A stretch of DNA of 64,000 nt from Lachnospiraceae bacterium AM48-27BH (GCA_003478355.1 QUFC01000002.1:62001-126000); one strand, 5' to 3'; shown: positions 9,574 through 18,244, counted from the stretch's first letter. Translations and numbers: made by a program. Notes: generated by a model from the sequence alone, not told the origin.

Positions 9574-9616
9574 AAAACAAAAGGCGGCCTTCATCCTTAT
9601 TGTCAGGATAAAGACC
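9574..9616 (-). terminator. Attenuator-type terminator overlapping a leader peptide
   Basis: On the minus strand a 12-bp stem with G-U pairs (9616-9605 with 9597-9586) is followed by a U-rich run (9582-9574). The 5' arm lies inside the last codons of the 18-residue leader ORF and the leader stop codon sits at the start of the loop, so a ribosome finishing the leader would mask the 5' arm. Confidence 0.6.
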
Positions 9617-9659
9617 ACCCTCTTCTTCCGATTTTCATTGGATACTGTACTGATCTCAT
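9603..9659 (-). CDS. Putative 18-residue leader peptide
   Basis: This very short frame, MRSVQYPMKIGRRGWSLS, is preceded by the strong site GGAGGTGGGGGT directly before the ATG. Its end overlaps the 5' arm of a terminator hairpin. An even shorter frame (MAVIPKPMKTR) lies just upstream and shares the P-M-K motif. The arrangement resembles translation-coupled attenuators such as the one ahead of tet(M) in Tn916. No resistance gene follows; the next gene is the sigma-like regulator about 500 bases on. The peptide sequence itself is not one I recognise. Confidence 0.5.
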   Translation of the reverse strand: MRSVQYPMKIGRRGWSLS

Positions 9660-9806
9660 ACCCCCACCTCCACTTATCGAGTTTTCATTGGTTTTGGGAT
9701 CACTGCCATAATTACAGTGTAACTGACAGTTTTCGGAAACTTTTGGAGTAGCATTGGAGTCGCTTTCGAGTAAAAAGAAAATCATTCGACATTATATGAC
9801 AAAACA

Positions 9807-9862
9807 GGCTCTAAAACGGACACACTGCTTTTCAACCTCTCTCAGTGTCCCGCTTTAGAGCC
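9807..9862 (-). terminator. Terminator of the SLOG-family gene
   Basis: Imperfect 17-18-bp arms (9807-9823 with 9845-9862) lie immediately after the stop of the gene at 9869. On the minus strand the hairpin runs into a T-rich tract. Confidence 0.7.
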
Positions 9863-9868
9863 CTTCCT

Positions 9869-10417
9869 TTATTTTTTAGTTATATCTTCCTCTGTTACCT
9901 GGGCTGTATCTGGATGGATATAAATGATCTGGAGTCCTTTCTTCTTGGCATAGTTGACCGTCTGCTGGGTTCCGGACCGCATATTGTGTGCATTATCATA
10001 GACAGCTATCATATGCCCGGCCTGCTCCACCATATAGTAATTGCGTTTCTTATAGCTTTCGCTTGAGGGCATTTCGCCCAGCACTAAGACCTTCTCAGCA
10101 TATCTGCAAATAAAATCCATCCTCTTTCGGTGCCAGTCATCCCAGTCTGCATTGTAACCCTCAAAAGGGAGAGCCAGACACAATTCCACATCTTGATACG
10201 CTTGCTGCTCTTTCATACGTAGCAGGAGCTCCGCTGCCCACATATCAACGCCCATTGCTCCTCCAACCCAAAAGCATCGTACTCCCTGATGATAGAGTCG
10301 TATGAGTTGCTCCTGCAGACACTTTTTAATCCGTTGGCAGCGTTTATCCTTTTCATTATATTTGAACTTAAATCTGGTCGGTCTGTGACCTGTAATCACA
10401 CACGAAAAACTGTTCAT
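9869..10417 (-). CDS. SLOG/DUF1273-family nucleotide-binding protein (YpsA-like)
   Basis: This 182-residue Rossmann-like protein has the family's N-terminal VITGHRPTRF motif and the glycine-rich 'VGGAMGVDMWAAE' loop near residue 55, followed by 'LALPFEGY' and 'VYDN'. SLOG proteins bind nucleotides or nucleotide-derived ligands, and some act in stress or defence signalling; the biochemical role of this subgroup is not established. I chose ATG 10417 because AAGGAG lies 7-8 bases upstream; the frame extends 30 codons further without similarity. It is divergent from an XRE regulator with about 126 bases between them, suggesting joint control. Such genes are common ICE and plasmid cargo. Confidence 0.8.
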   Translation of the reverse strand: MNSFSCVITGHRPTRFKFKYNEKDKRCQRIKKCLQEQLIRLYHQGVRCFWVGGAMGVDMWAAELLLRMKEQQAYQDVELCLALPFEGYNADWDDWHRKRMDFICRYAEKVLVLGEMPSSESYKKRNYYMVEQAGHMIAVYDNAHNMRSGTQQTVNYAKKKGLQIIYIHPDTAQVTEEDITKK

Positions 10418-10543
10418 ATAATTCTCCTTTCCTGGCGTACTCCTCTGCATATTATACTTGCCATGGACGAGATAAATCAACCATGACCGCTTAATAATCC
10501 ATGTCATAGCGGATAAAATGTAACTATAGCATGGAGGTGACGC

Positions 10544-10873
10544 ATGGAAAATCTACTGAAAGATATGGGTAAACGGATCTTCGACCGGAGGAAACAACTA
10601 AATATGACCCAAGAAACTCTGGCAGAGCTGGCTCATGTCACACCACAGACCATCTCCACCGCAGAATTGGGTCAAAAGGCTATGCGGCCTGAGACGATCC
10701 TCAAAGTCTGTGATGCACTTCACATCAGCACCGAGTATTTGTTGCGAGGCGTCATCACAGAAACAGATTCCTCCCTTCTTATGGAGAAGATTTCCACACT
10801 AACACCCAAACAATACAGGCATTTTGAAGATATTTTAGACAGTTTTATCGCGGCCATACAGGAAGAGGCATAG
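10544..10873 (+). CDS. XRE-family helix-turn-helix regulator
   Basis: This 109-residue protein has a Cro/CI-type HTH at about residues 10-65 (GKRIFDRRKQLNMTQETLAEL, then VTPQTISTAELGQKAMRPE and LHISTEYLLRG). The C-terminal 40 residues (TPKQYRHFEDILDSFI) probably dimerise. GGAGG lies 6 bases before the start. It is divergent from the SLOG gene; a CCGCT/AGCGG inverted pair in the gap could be an operator, but this is weak. Typical of ICE or phage immunity-type repressors, though no partner is obvious. Confidence 0.85.
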   Translation: MENLLKDMGKRIFDRRKQLNMTQETLAELAHVTPQTISTAELGQKAMRPETILKVCDALHISTEYLLRGVITETDSSLLMEKISTLTPKQYRHFEDILDSFIAAIQEEA

Positions 10874-10900
10874 GAGCATCGCTGGCTCCCATGCCTCTTT
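10865..10900 (+). terminator. Terminator of the XRE gene
   Basis: A GAGGCAT-AGG-AGC arm (10865-10877) pairs with GGCTCCCATGCCTC (10884-10897) and is followed by TTTT. It overlaps the stop codon and also faces the convergent parR-like gene. Confidence 0.75.
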
Positions 10901-10903
10901 TGA

Positions 10904-11314
10904 TTATCCCCGGCTGCGGAATGCAGACAAGGCACCAGCAATCAGTCTGCGTGTCCTATCGTCCATTTCCGAATCATCGTCCACTTCCTGTGCAGTTGAA
11001 GGCATCACAGGCGCTACGGGCCCCTCAACCAATCTGGCTGTGATCGCCTGCTCTTTTGCTTTTTCCTGTCCCATACCTTCCTGCCGCAAAATCTCTTTGA
11101 CGATAGCCACTACCGCTTCTTTGCTGATAATAGAAGCATTTAGTGGCTGCGGCTCCTGCCCAAAGTGCTCATTATAGTAGACCACTGCATTTGCCACATA
11201 TTGCGCTTTTGTGCGGGGACTCTGTAACTCCAGTAATCCAATGGCAGTCTCGTGTATGGGATCGCCCTCATTAAAGCGCAGCGTAAACCGTCCTCGTTCT
11301 TTTTTCTCGCCCAT
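10904..11314 (-). CDS. ParR-like partition accessory/DNA-binding protein
   Basis: This 136-residue protein is encoded directly after the actin-like ParM, with a 4-base gap. The N-terminal half (GRFTLRFNEGDPIHETAIGLLEL, then KAQYVANAVVYYNEH) has the look of the ribbon-helix-helix region of plasmid partition adaptors. The C-terminal part is acidic and disordered (EVDDDSEMDD), ending in a basic tail that in ParR proteins contacts the filament. I chose ATG 11314 because AGGTGAT precedes it. The function follows mainly from position next to ParM; sequence alone supports it only moderately. Confidence 0.65.
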   Translation of the reverse strand: MGEKKERGRFTLRFNEGDPIHETAIGLLELQSPRTKAQYVANAVVYYNEHFGQEPQPLNASIISKEAVVAIVKEILRQEGMGQEKAKEQAITARLVEGPVAPVMPSTAQEVDDDSEMDDRTRRLIAGALSAFRSRG

Positions 11315-11318
11315 ACCA

Positions 11319-12233
11319 TCACCTGCCTGCTGTTTCAATCCGGTACAGATACTCATAGCCATCCGCATTTGCATTGATTTTCGGTACGAAGAATGGTGTT
11401 CCCACCTTGCCCGAAGTTTCGATCTGCCGCTTCAAAAGAATGGCGCCACCGCCTACAAATACTACCTTGCAATATTGCAAGTCCAACATTCGCTCCCGCA
11501 GCGTGCTGAACAGGTCATTGATAAATTCCTGCGCCATCTGTTCTGTCAGCCGTATGGCTGCATCCGGATATTGAGTCTTTTTTCCCATCAGTATGGCATC
11601 CACATCTCCTTCATCCAACAACAGATCCAGCTCCGAATTCACCTTTGAACGCACCTTATTGTACAACAGGATCACGCCATTTTCTAACGAATCACAGGAG
11701 GTAAGGTCAATCTCTCCGTTTTTCATCAGCAGATAGTCAGCAGTAAACCCACCAATATCCAAAATTACCGCCTTTGGCTCTTCAACAAGCGCGTGAAGCA
11801 TGGTGGCCGCCGCTGCATATGCCTGTGGAAAGCAGGCCACATCTTCAATATAGATGGAATACGGCTTGCCCTGCACCTCAAATTCTACCATTCCCCGCTG
11901 CCCAAAGTATTGTGTAAACCGCTCCACCTGGGCGCCAAAGTGTGCCGGCGGCAACCCTACTGCCAGTTGGATACGCTGAACCTCTGAGGAATATGCTCCC
12001 CTCGCTTCAATCTCACCAGCCAGAGCAAATAGGGTCAGGATAAAGAAGCGATCGTCCTCCGTTTTATCTTTCCGATAAGGAATCCGCTCAGTAGACAGCG
12101 TATAGTAGGTATTCTGATACCTCAGCACATTCTGTCCAAAGGGACGGGTGACACTCTGCTTAAGACCGGACACAAAGGGGTTGCAATGAACCGTTTTAAT
12201 TTGTTTGTTGCCATGATCAACGCCAATAAGCAT
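11319..12233 (-). CDS. parM: ParM/StbA-like actin-type ATPase for DNA segregation
   Basis: This 304-residue actin-fold protein polymerises on ATP to push or hold DNA copies. Visible signatures are the N-terminal phosphate-1 loop (IGVDHGNKQIK), the second phosphate loop near residue 160 (ILDIGGFTADYLL) and the adenosine motif near 270 (VFVGGGAILL). Length fits the ParM/Alp family. GGAGG precedes the ATG. The downstream gene is a probable ParR. Partition genes on an integrative element suggest a replicating circular stage. Two ACGCCTAT repeats 11 bases apart just upstream may be the centromere or operator. Confidence 0.85.
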   Translation of the reverse strand: MLIGVDHGNKQIKTVHCNPFVSGLKQSVTRPFGQNVLRYQNTYYTLSTERIPYRKDKTEDDRFFILTLFALAGEIEARGAYSSEVQRIQLAVGLPPAHFGAQVERFTQYFGQRGMVEFEVQGKPYSIYIEDVACFPQAYAAAATMLHALVEEPKAVILDIGGFTADYLLMKNGEIDLTSCDSLENGVILLYNKVRSKVNSELDLLLDEGDVDAILMGKKTQYPDAAIRLTEQMAQEFINDLFSTLRERMLDLQYCKVVFVGGGAILLKRQIETSGKVGTPFFVPKINANADGYEYLYRIETAGR

Positions 12234-12269
12234 ATGTAATGCCTCCTTTTTGCTTTATACATATCCTTT

Positions 12270-12288
12270 ACGCCTATATGACGCCTAT
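12270..12288 (-). promoter_or_regulatory. Direct repeats upstream of parM, possible ParR site
   Basis: ACGCCTAT occurs at 12270-12277 and 12281-12288, one helical turn apart, in the parM promoter region. A TTGAGA hexamer lies about 10 bases further upstream on the minus strand. Two repeats are few for a centromere, so this may be only the autoregulatory part. Confidence 0.4.
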
Positions 12289-12321
12289 TCTCAACAATCA
12301 CACACTATTTTTATGAAAACA

Positions 12322-12358
12322 AAAAGCAGGAGACCCATCATAAAGGTTTCCCGCTTTT
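12322..12358 (-). terminator. Terminator of winged-helix copy 3
   Basis: Fourteen-base arms with two mismatches (12322-12335 with 12345-12358) are followed on the minus strand by CTTTTTGTTTT. Confidence 0.75.
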
Positions 12359-12400
12359 GGCTGCTTCATAATGTGCGCAGCTAATATATATTTGATTGTT

Positions 12401-12835
12401 CTATTCTGCCATACCCTGCGGAACTTCAAATTTGTATCCGCTCCCCAAAACAGTACGGATATAACCCGCTTTCGGCATATCCGGTGTCAGTTTTCTGCGG
12501 ATCTGACCAATGACGCTGGCAACGGCTGTTCCGCAGTTTTCACCATCCTCACCCCATACTTCTTCATAAATCTGCCCGGCAGAAAATACCCAGGACGGGT
12601 GGTTTGCCAAGTATACCAATGTCGCAAATTCCCGATGGGTCATAGAAATTAACTCGCCGTTTCGGTGTACCGTTCTCTCCTTCAAGCGAAGCTCCAATCC
12701 CGGAAAAACAAGAGTATTACAAGGATGAGATGACACAATATGGTCAAATCCTGGCTCGGCTGCAATAATCTCCATAATTCTGCTAAGTATGTATTCTTCA
12801 TGGTCTGTTACCGACAATACAAAGATTTTTCCCAT
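12401..12835 (-). CDS. Orphan OmpR/PhoB-type winged-helix protein, copy 3
   Basis: This 144-residue stand-alone effector domain starts MGKIFVLSVTDHEEY and has the winged-helix core MTHREFATLVYLANHPS, QIRRKLTPDMP and YIRTVLGSGYKF. No receiver domain is present. It differs from copy 4 (35601-36035) at only about 7 of 144 residues, and the two genes form a 435-bp same-orientation repeat 23 kb apart. It lies 55 bases downstream of a DUF6440-like gene and is probably cotranscribed from the promoter at 13111. Its own terminator follows. Confidence 0.85.
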   Translation of the reverse strand: MGKIFVLSVTDHEEYILSRIMEIIAAEPGFDHIVSSHPCNTLVFPGLELRLKERTVHRNGELISMTHREFATLVYLANHPSWVFSAGQIYEEVWGEDGENCGTAVASVIGQIRRKLTPDMPKAGYIRTVLGSGYKFEVPQGMAE

Positions 12836-12890
12836 ATGTCCCTCCCTTATTCATAATTAGAATGCTGATACCCTGCAGCCAATATAAAGT

Positions 12891-13055
12891 TTACTTGTTT
12901 ATTTCAGTAATAACGACTGTTCCGTTTTTATCCAGCAAAGGGGTAATCCCCGTATCATGGACAAGGTAGTTTACACCTGTTTCGGTGTCTACAACAATAC
13001 TCAAGGAAGTTCCCTGTGTATAGATTGTTTCAAAGCGCTTTTCTTTGTTTGCCAT
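12891..13055 (-). CDS. DUF6440-like small protein
   Basis: This 54-residue protein resembles DUF6440 proteins: a charged start (MANKEKRFETIYTQG), then IVVDTETGVNYLVH and TPLLDKNG. AAAGGAG lies 11 bases before the ATG. The family is common in Firmicutes mobile elements and has no known function. It is the first gene after the promoter at 13111, ahead of winged-helix copy 3, so the two probably form an operon. The codon pattern and strong ribosome site support it as real despite its size. Confidence 0.75.
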   Translation of the reverse strand: MANKEKRFETIYTQGTSLSIVVDTETGVNYLVHDTGITPLLDKNGTVVITEINK

Positions 13056-13110
13056 AGTAATCCACTCCTTTGCATAGTGTAAGGTATCAGCATTTCTAAT
13101 TTATTACTCT

Positions 13111-13143
13111 ATGATAAAGGCCAAATGTTGCAGAAATCTCCTA
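13111..13143 (-). promoter_or_regulatory. Response-regulator-type promoter box 1 (DUF6440/winged-helix operon)
   Basis: On the minus strand GATTTCTGCAACATTTGG is followed 6 bases after ACATTT by TATCAT (13116-13111). The ATTT...ACATTT half-sites are near-direct repeats one turn apart, occupying the -35 position. Five more copies are listed below. Confidence 0.65.
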
Positions 13144-13205
13144 ACCGCTTTCTTTTTCGGCAAGAAAACAGGCGGAATTGCTTCATTTTTGTAGCAATTC
13201 AATTT

Positions 13206-15173
13206 TCATCTCATTTCAGGCCGAAGAATAACCCGTTTGAATAAGAACATTGTTGCACCAAAATAGGTCAGGTAGATTGCACAGAATAGCAGAATCGTCA
13301 CCAGACCATAAAGAGGTACAAGTCCCTGCTGCAAGATTGCCTCTCCGAAAAAGAACTGTGCCCCTGCGATCAGCAAAACTGTCAGCAAAAGCGGGAATAG
13401 CAGTGGGATCAAAAAGACTGTGGACAGTTCCCTGCGGATTAGGGAAGCCTGCCTATGACTCGGTACACCCAAACGGTCAATGACCGCATAATTCTTTTGG
13501 TTTTTGTCTATGGCAGAAAGCTGCTCAAATGCAAGAACCGAGCAGGATAGGATGATAAAAATAATGCTTAAATACAATCCGCAGAATGAAATCGCTGTAA
13601 ATCCAGTCAGCGAATTGGCAATGCCCCACGCCTTTACTGTAACACCCATCGTTACTTTTTCCGGGAGCTGCTGACCGGACTGCAATTCCGGCTGCCATTT
13701 CCCACTGTTCAGGAATTGCTTCAAGTCGCTTTTTAATTCCGGGTATCCGCCATCTTTCAGTTTCAGTGCCAGACGGATTTTTTCTCCAACTAATTGTGAA
13801 GCTGCTTCATCCGGCAGAACAAGCACATATCCCTTCGTTCCGGCCATTTGATACTGCTCCATCGGCTCCGTCAGGATCGGTGTTTCCGCAACGGTCAAGG
13901 TCCAACCATTGAATGTGAGCTCCGGCTGCTGCTTCAAGCCCTGCCGGATTCCGTCCATATAGTTCCATGTATCACAATGAACCAAAAATTCGTTTTTGCC
14001 CATGACAACAGGAGAAAGCCCCAGGATTTCACGCAGATGGTTATAGTCGGACAAGGACAAGGCTTCAATCGGTTTTTCAGGAACTGCATACAGATAATAG
14101 ATCACAGAATCCTCGACTTCACAATGCTCCTCTGTAAAGGAAACGATGGAATCCATGCTGGATTTCTCCAAAGGTGCATCAATCGCCACGCCTGCATCAT
14201 AGGGATAGTAGGCTTTCATGTTGGCTTTGTAGCCTGCCCCCATGGTAAGCCCCACAAACATGGTTGCCAGGGATATGGTTAAAAGAATCGCCACCACAGC
14301 CATTGTCCGGCCAGCAGAATGGATGCGCCGCCCAATCTGCCCCAAGAAGAACAGATTTTCTTCTTTGTACTTATGGCGCAAATTTTGTTTTGCAAATCGG
14401 TGCAGCAAAAGAGGTATCTGGCGATGCAGCTCGTAAACACCCACCAGAATGAGTAGGCAGGCTCCGCCAAGGTACAAAAATGCTTCATTGGTTTGTGTTT
14501 GAAGCATCCGCCCAAGCAAAATCACGCCTGCAACCATTGCGGCTATTGAAAGCAATACTACCAAAAGACTATGGCGGAATGATTTGAAATGGTATTCTTC
14601 ATTCTTGCGGTTATCATACAGCAGATCGATTACTTTCTGATGCCGGATAATCTTTGCTGCTCGGAGCATCCCAAAACCATACATCAAGGCAAAAAACAAA
14701 AATGTTACTGCCCATGCCTGGAGAGAAAAGGAAACCTGATAGGTATGCGGCACCTCAAAGATATTTTTTACCACCTGATTCAGCAAACCGGAAAGTCCTG
14801 TACCAACCAAAGAACCAAGCAGAAAAGCTCCTGTGCCGATGATGCTGTTTTCAGCAAGGAACAAATTTCGTACTGTCTTTGCTTCCATGCCAATCAGTTC
14901 GTAGGTTGCAAATTCCTTTTTCCGTCGTCCTAGCATAAAACGGATCGCATAACCGATCACAAACGAGGACATAAAAGCAACCAGAGCTGACATAAGCAGA
15001 ATTCCAGTAGTCAGCATCGACATATTTTCTGCCATAGCAAGAACATCTGATGAGAAGCCCAATGCCAAAAATGAGTACATCAATGCCGCAGTCAAGGTAA
15101 GCGTCACAAAGTAAATGATATAATCCCGCAGGCTTCTGCGAATATTTTGAATTGCTAACTTCCAGTACATCAT
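13206..15173 (-). CDS. BceB-type ABC permease (second permease of the module)
   Basis: This 655-residue permease fits the BceB family (about 650 residues, ten membrane segments, one large extracellular loop between segments 7 and 8). The N-terminus (IQNIRRSLRDYIIYFVTLTL) and the 'RRKKEFATYELIGME' motif near residue 85 are typical. BceAB-type exporters free target lipids from bacitracin-like peptides or lantibiotics and also act as sensors for their histidine kinase. I chose ATG 15173; an in-frame GTG precedes it. It lies 9 bases after the first permease. A single ATPase with two permeases suggests either a heterodimeric channel or two alternative ones. Confidence 0.88.
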   Translation of the reverse strand: MMYWKLAIQNIRRSLRDYIIYFVTLTLTAALMYSFLALGFSSDVLAMAENMSMLTTGILLMSALVAFMSSFVIGYAIRFMLGRRKKEFATYELIGMEAKTVRNLFLAENSIIGTGAFLLGSLVGTGLSGLLNQVVKNIFEVPHTYQVSFSLQAWAVTFLFFALMYGFGMLRAAKIIRHQKVIDLLYDNRKNEEYHFKSFRHSLLVVLLSIAAMVAGVILLGRMLQTQTNEAFLYLGGACLLILVGVYELHRQIPLLLHRFAKQNLRHKYKEENLFFLGQIGRRIHSAGRTMAVVAILLTISLATMFVGLTMGAGYKANMKAYYPYDAGVAIDAPLEKSSMDSIVSFTEEHCEVEDSVIYYLYAVPEKPIEALSLSDYNHLREILGLSPVVMGKNEFLVHCDTWNYMDGIRQGLKQQPELTFNGWTLTVAETPILTEPMEQYQMAGTKGYVLVLPDEAASQLVGEKIRLALKLKDGGYPELKSDLKQFLNSGKWQPELQSGQQLPEKVTMGVTVKAWGIANSLTGFTAISFCGLYLSIIFIILSCSVLAFEQLSAIDKNQKNYAVIDRLGVPSHRQASLIRRELSTVFLIPLLFPLLLTVLLIAGAQFFFGEAILQQGLVPLYGLVTILLFCAIYLTYFGATMFLFKRVILRPEMR

Positions 15174-15182
15174 CACACCCCC

Positions 15183-17402
15183 TCAATCTGAATTGGATGT
15201 GGATTTGCTGAATAATATCCATGTGCTGATATAATAGCAAACCAAAAGCAAAATAAGTACAGCGACCGTAATGCCCACTTGCAGGAGCAATTTATCAAAT
15301 CCAATATAAGAAGCAATCTCATTTGAGACAGATTGAATAAAATAAGCTACCACAACGAAGGATACAATAACCGCTACTGTAATCGGTAAACCAAACCACA
15401 CTCTAAGCTGTTTTCGCATCAATTTCTTTATATCGGATTCCTCTGTCCCCAATTTACGCAAAACTCCAAAACGATATTTATATTTTCCTGCATCTAAGAG
15501 TTGCTGCAAAGAAAGTATTGTGAGGCACATTACCATTAAAACCACAGCACCATAAATCATCGCTGTCTTTAGAATGAAGTTCATACCCTTTGTTTCATTG
15601 ATTTGCAGCGTACTCAATCGAATGGAATACCCAACACCCTTTTCCGAAAGTTCTGGATAGACCTTTATAAACCTGTTTTCTAAGGCCGCTGCATCTGAGT
15701 AGGAAAGTTCTTTTGATGTCTGGATATAACGGTTCCGCTTGACAGAAAGAAGGTTTTGACAAACACTATCTGGAAATACATATACAACTTGTGTATAGGA
15801 ATTGTATAAGGTTTCGCCCATTGCCTCTTGATAACTGGCCTGTTCAGAAAGCGTTAACCTTCCTACATCGGTATCTACCACTGCATGACTGCGTATAAAT
15901 TCTTCTTGTTCATCCGTTGTTGCAGTTGTATGCCATTGGGTCGTAAACTCATTTTCTTCAAGCGTAATAGCCTCATATCCCAGCATTTCCCTGATAGCAT
16001 TATAATCGCTAAGAGAAATAGCAACCACAGGAAATTCATGTTTTACACGGTCATGAAAATCTTCACAATTTGGAAGATAAAGGCTAAAGGCACAGTCTGC
16101 GCTTACCGCAATTCCTTCTTCCGTCAAAAAATCTGTGACCACTTCATAATCGCCTGTTGGCAAATCCTTTTTTTCGTACACATCATTATATCGGGAATTG
16201 ATCTGAACATCATACATGGAGCGACTATCCAAATACCCCGTACTCCATTCTGTCAGTACTGGTGCGATAATGAACATAAAAATGGCTATTGTCAGCGTAA
16301 TGCAAATCAAGGTCATTGTTTTTGTCGTTGTTGTGAGCTTGGATATGATCTGTCCAAAGAAAAACAGGTTATTACCTTGATACCTGTGTGCAGGGGATTT
16401 GCTTTTCCATGCAACGATCGCGCTGCTGGACAGATAAATAATTCCGCATATCAAAAAAAGTAAATCTGCAACAACGAACAGCAAATATTGATTGATCGTA
16501 CCAGCGCCCAGAGTTAGATAATACTTGCTTTCAAAAACCGGTACGAGAGCTGCAAGTACAGTATTTGGAACTGTGCAGGCTAAGAGACCGATAAGCAAAG
16601 TTTGCAATGTCCATACTTTCTTTTTGAGTAGCCAAACGAACGACCACAGCAGGGTGAGCGCCGGAAAAATGATATTTCCCCAAAACAAGATGTGGAGAGG
16701 AAAAGCAAATCGTGGATCAAAGAAAAAGATCATCTTTTGAATCCCTGTTTCCAACATCCATATAGAAAGCACCAAGTAGATCACAAGGATTGTCGGTATA
16801 AACCGGTTCTTCTTCAAATCAGGTTCATTTTGTCTGTCCGCAGACAGCATATCAATAATCTTGATCTTACGAATAGTACGGACATTGAACAGTCCAACCA
16901 CGAAAAAACTGATTGTGAAAAAGCCGACTGTCCAAAGAACGGTATCGGGGAACAGTGTCCATGTCAGCTCATAACTATGACCATAGGAAGCGAGCAGCAT
17001 AGCGGACATAAATTGCGAACACAACACACCAAGAGCAATACCAAGAGCAATAGATATAGCCCCCATCAAAAAAGTTTCTGCAAAAAAGAGCCAGCCGATT
17101 GTTTTTTGCTCCATCCCCATAATAGATTGTACGGCAAATTCCTTTTGCTTGCGCCGCAGCATATAGCTGTTTACATAGCGTATCAGGAACAATAACAACA
17201 GCGTGATCACACAGACCGCCAATTTGATACCATCACTAAACGCTGTAATTTCATAAGCAGTTCCAATATCTGGCTGGTAGTAGCTGCTCGATATAGATAG
17301 AAACGCATAAAACAAAGTAACGCAGATCGTCAAGGTAACAATATAGATCAGATAGTCCTTTGCAGAGCGTTTCGCATTTCTAAAAATCAATTTAGCGTAC
17401 AT
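15183..17402 (-). CDS. BceB-type ABC permease (first permease of the module)
   Basis: This 739-residue permease is slightly longer than the usual BceB. It has the family N-terminus (IFRNAKRSAKDYLIYIVTLT), 'RRKQKEFAVQSIMGMEQ' near residue 85, and a large extracellular domain at about residues 390-600 between membrane segments. Its ATG lies inside the end of the ATPase gene (11-base overlap), indicating translational coupling. Function: membrane half of a peptide-antibiotic detoxification pump. The differing lengths and only moderate similarity of the two permeases imply an old duplication, not a recent one. Confidence 0.88.
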   Translation of the reverse strand: MYAKLIFRNAKRSAKDYLIYIVTLTICVTLFYAFLSISSSYYQPDIGTAYEITAFSDGIKLAVCVITLLLLFLIRYVNSYMLRRKQKEFAVQSIMGMEQKTIGWLFFAETFLMGAISIALGIALGVLCSQFMSAMLLASYGHSYELTWTLFPDTVLWTVGFFTISFFVVGLFNVRTIRKIKIIDMLSADRQNEPDLKKNRFIPTILVIYLVLSIWMLETGIQKMIFFFDPRFAFPLHILFWGNIIFPALTLLWSFVWLLKKKVWTLQTLLIGLLACTVPNTVLAALVPVFESKYYLTLGAGTINQYLLFVVADLLFLICGIIYLSSSAIVAWKSKSPAHRYQGNNLFFFGQIISKLTTTTKTMTLICITLTIAIFMFIIAPVLTEWSTGYLDSRSMYDVQINSRYNDVYEKKDLPTGDYEVVTDFLTEEGIAVSADCAFSLYLPNCEDFHDRVKHEFPVVAISLSDYNAIREMLGYEAITLEENEFTTQWHTTATTDEQEEFIRSHAVVDTDVGRLTLSEQASYQEAMGETLYNSYTQVVYVFPDSVCQNLLSVKRNRYIQTSKELSYSDAAALENRFIKVYPELSEKGVGYSIRLSTLQINETKGMNFILKTAMIYGAVVLMVMCLTILSLQQLLDAGKYKYRFGVLRKLGTEESDIKKLMRKQLRVWFGLPITVAVIVSFVVVAYFIQSVSNEIASYIGFDKLLLQVGITVAVLILLLVCYYISTWILFSKSTSNSD

Positions 17403-18159
17403 CGCTCATGCCCCCTCCCATCATGGTGAGGACATCCAGGATTTTTTCAAAGAAAGTCCTGCGGGAATCACCACCCTTACGGATTTCCGTAAAGATTGCC
17501 CCGTCCCTCATAAAGAGAATACGATTGGCATAGCTTGCCGAGAAAGCATCGTGTGTCACCATCAGGATCGTGGCTCCGAGATCTTCGTTGATACTCTGGA
17601 TCGTCGAGAGCAGCATCTGGGACGAGTGACTGTCTAACGCACCGGTGGGTTCATCCGCCAAAATCAGCTTAGGCTGGTTGATAATGGCTCTGGCACAGGC
17701 GCACCGCTGCTTCTGGCCGCCGGACACCTGATAGGGGTACTTATCCAGAATATCCGTGATATTCAGCTTTCCGGCCATTTCCCGAACCCGTCCATCAACC
17801 TCCCCTGCGGGAACCTTGTTGATGGTCAGCGCCAGGGCGATGTTTTCCGAAATGGTCAGCGTGTCCAGCAGGTTAAAATCCTGGAACACAAATCCAAGAT
17901 TTTCCCGGCGAAACCGGGCAATCTGTTTTTCATTGATTCCCGTCACATCGGTTCCATCCAGATAGATATGTCCCGCACTGACGGTATCAATGGTGGAAAT
18001 ACAGTTGAGCAGGGTAGTCTTACCGGAGCCGGATGCTCCCATAATCCCTACAAATTCCCCCTCCTGAACGGAAAAGCTGATGTCCTGAATGGCTTTTGTA
18101 ACATTCCCACCATTTCCGTAATATTTTTGGATATGATCCAGTTTCAAAATTTCTTTCAT
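17392..18159 (-). CDS. BceA-type ABC transporter ATPase
   Basis: This 255-residue ATPase has all the ABC motifs: Walker A GASGSGKTT near residue 42, Q-loop VFQDFNLL, signature VSGGQKQR, Walker B LILADEPTGALD and the switch His in MVTHDAFSA. The 'LNCISTIDTVSAG' and 'ADEPTGALDSHSS' stretches are typical of BceA. I chose ATG 18159 because GAGGTG lies 7 bases upstream; the GTG three codons earlier is too close to it. It is followed by two permeases. A CTTACA/TGTAAG inverted repeat upstream is the probable response-regulator site. Confidence 0.92.
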   Translation of the reverse strand: MKEILKLDHIQKYYGNGGNVTKAIQDISFSVQEGEFVGIMGASGSGKTTLLNCISTIDTVSAGHIYLDGTDVTGINEKQIARFRRENLGFVFQDFNLLDTLTISENIALALTINKVPAGEVDGRVREMAGKLNITDILDKYPYQVSGGQKQRCACARAIINQPKLILADEPTGALDSHSSQMLLSTIQSINEDLGATILMVTHDAFSASYANRILFMRDGAIFTEIRKGGDSRRTFFEKILDVLTMMGGGMSDVR

Positions 18160-18217
18160 TGTTATCACCTCTGATCTCTATTGTAAAATAAGAGCGGCTT
18201 CGTTTGTATCAAGTTTT

Positions 18218-18244
18218 CTTACAAAGTTCTAACAAAAATGTAAG
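18218..18244 (-). promoter_or_regulatory. Inverted repeat upstream of bceA-like operon, probable BceR-type site
   Basis: CTTACA (18218-18223) and TGTAAG (18239-18244) form a perfect inverted pair with an AT-rich middle, about 60 bases before the ATPase start. Placement fits activation by the neighbouring response regulator (19271-19939). Confidence 0.55.
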
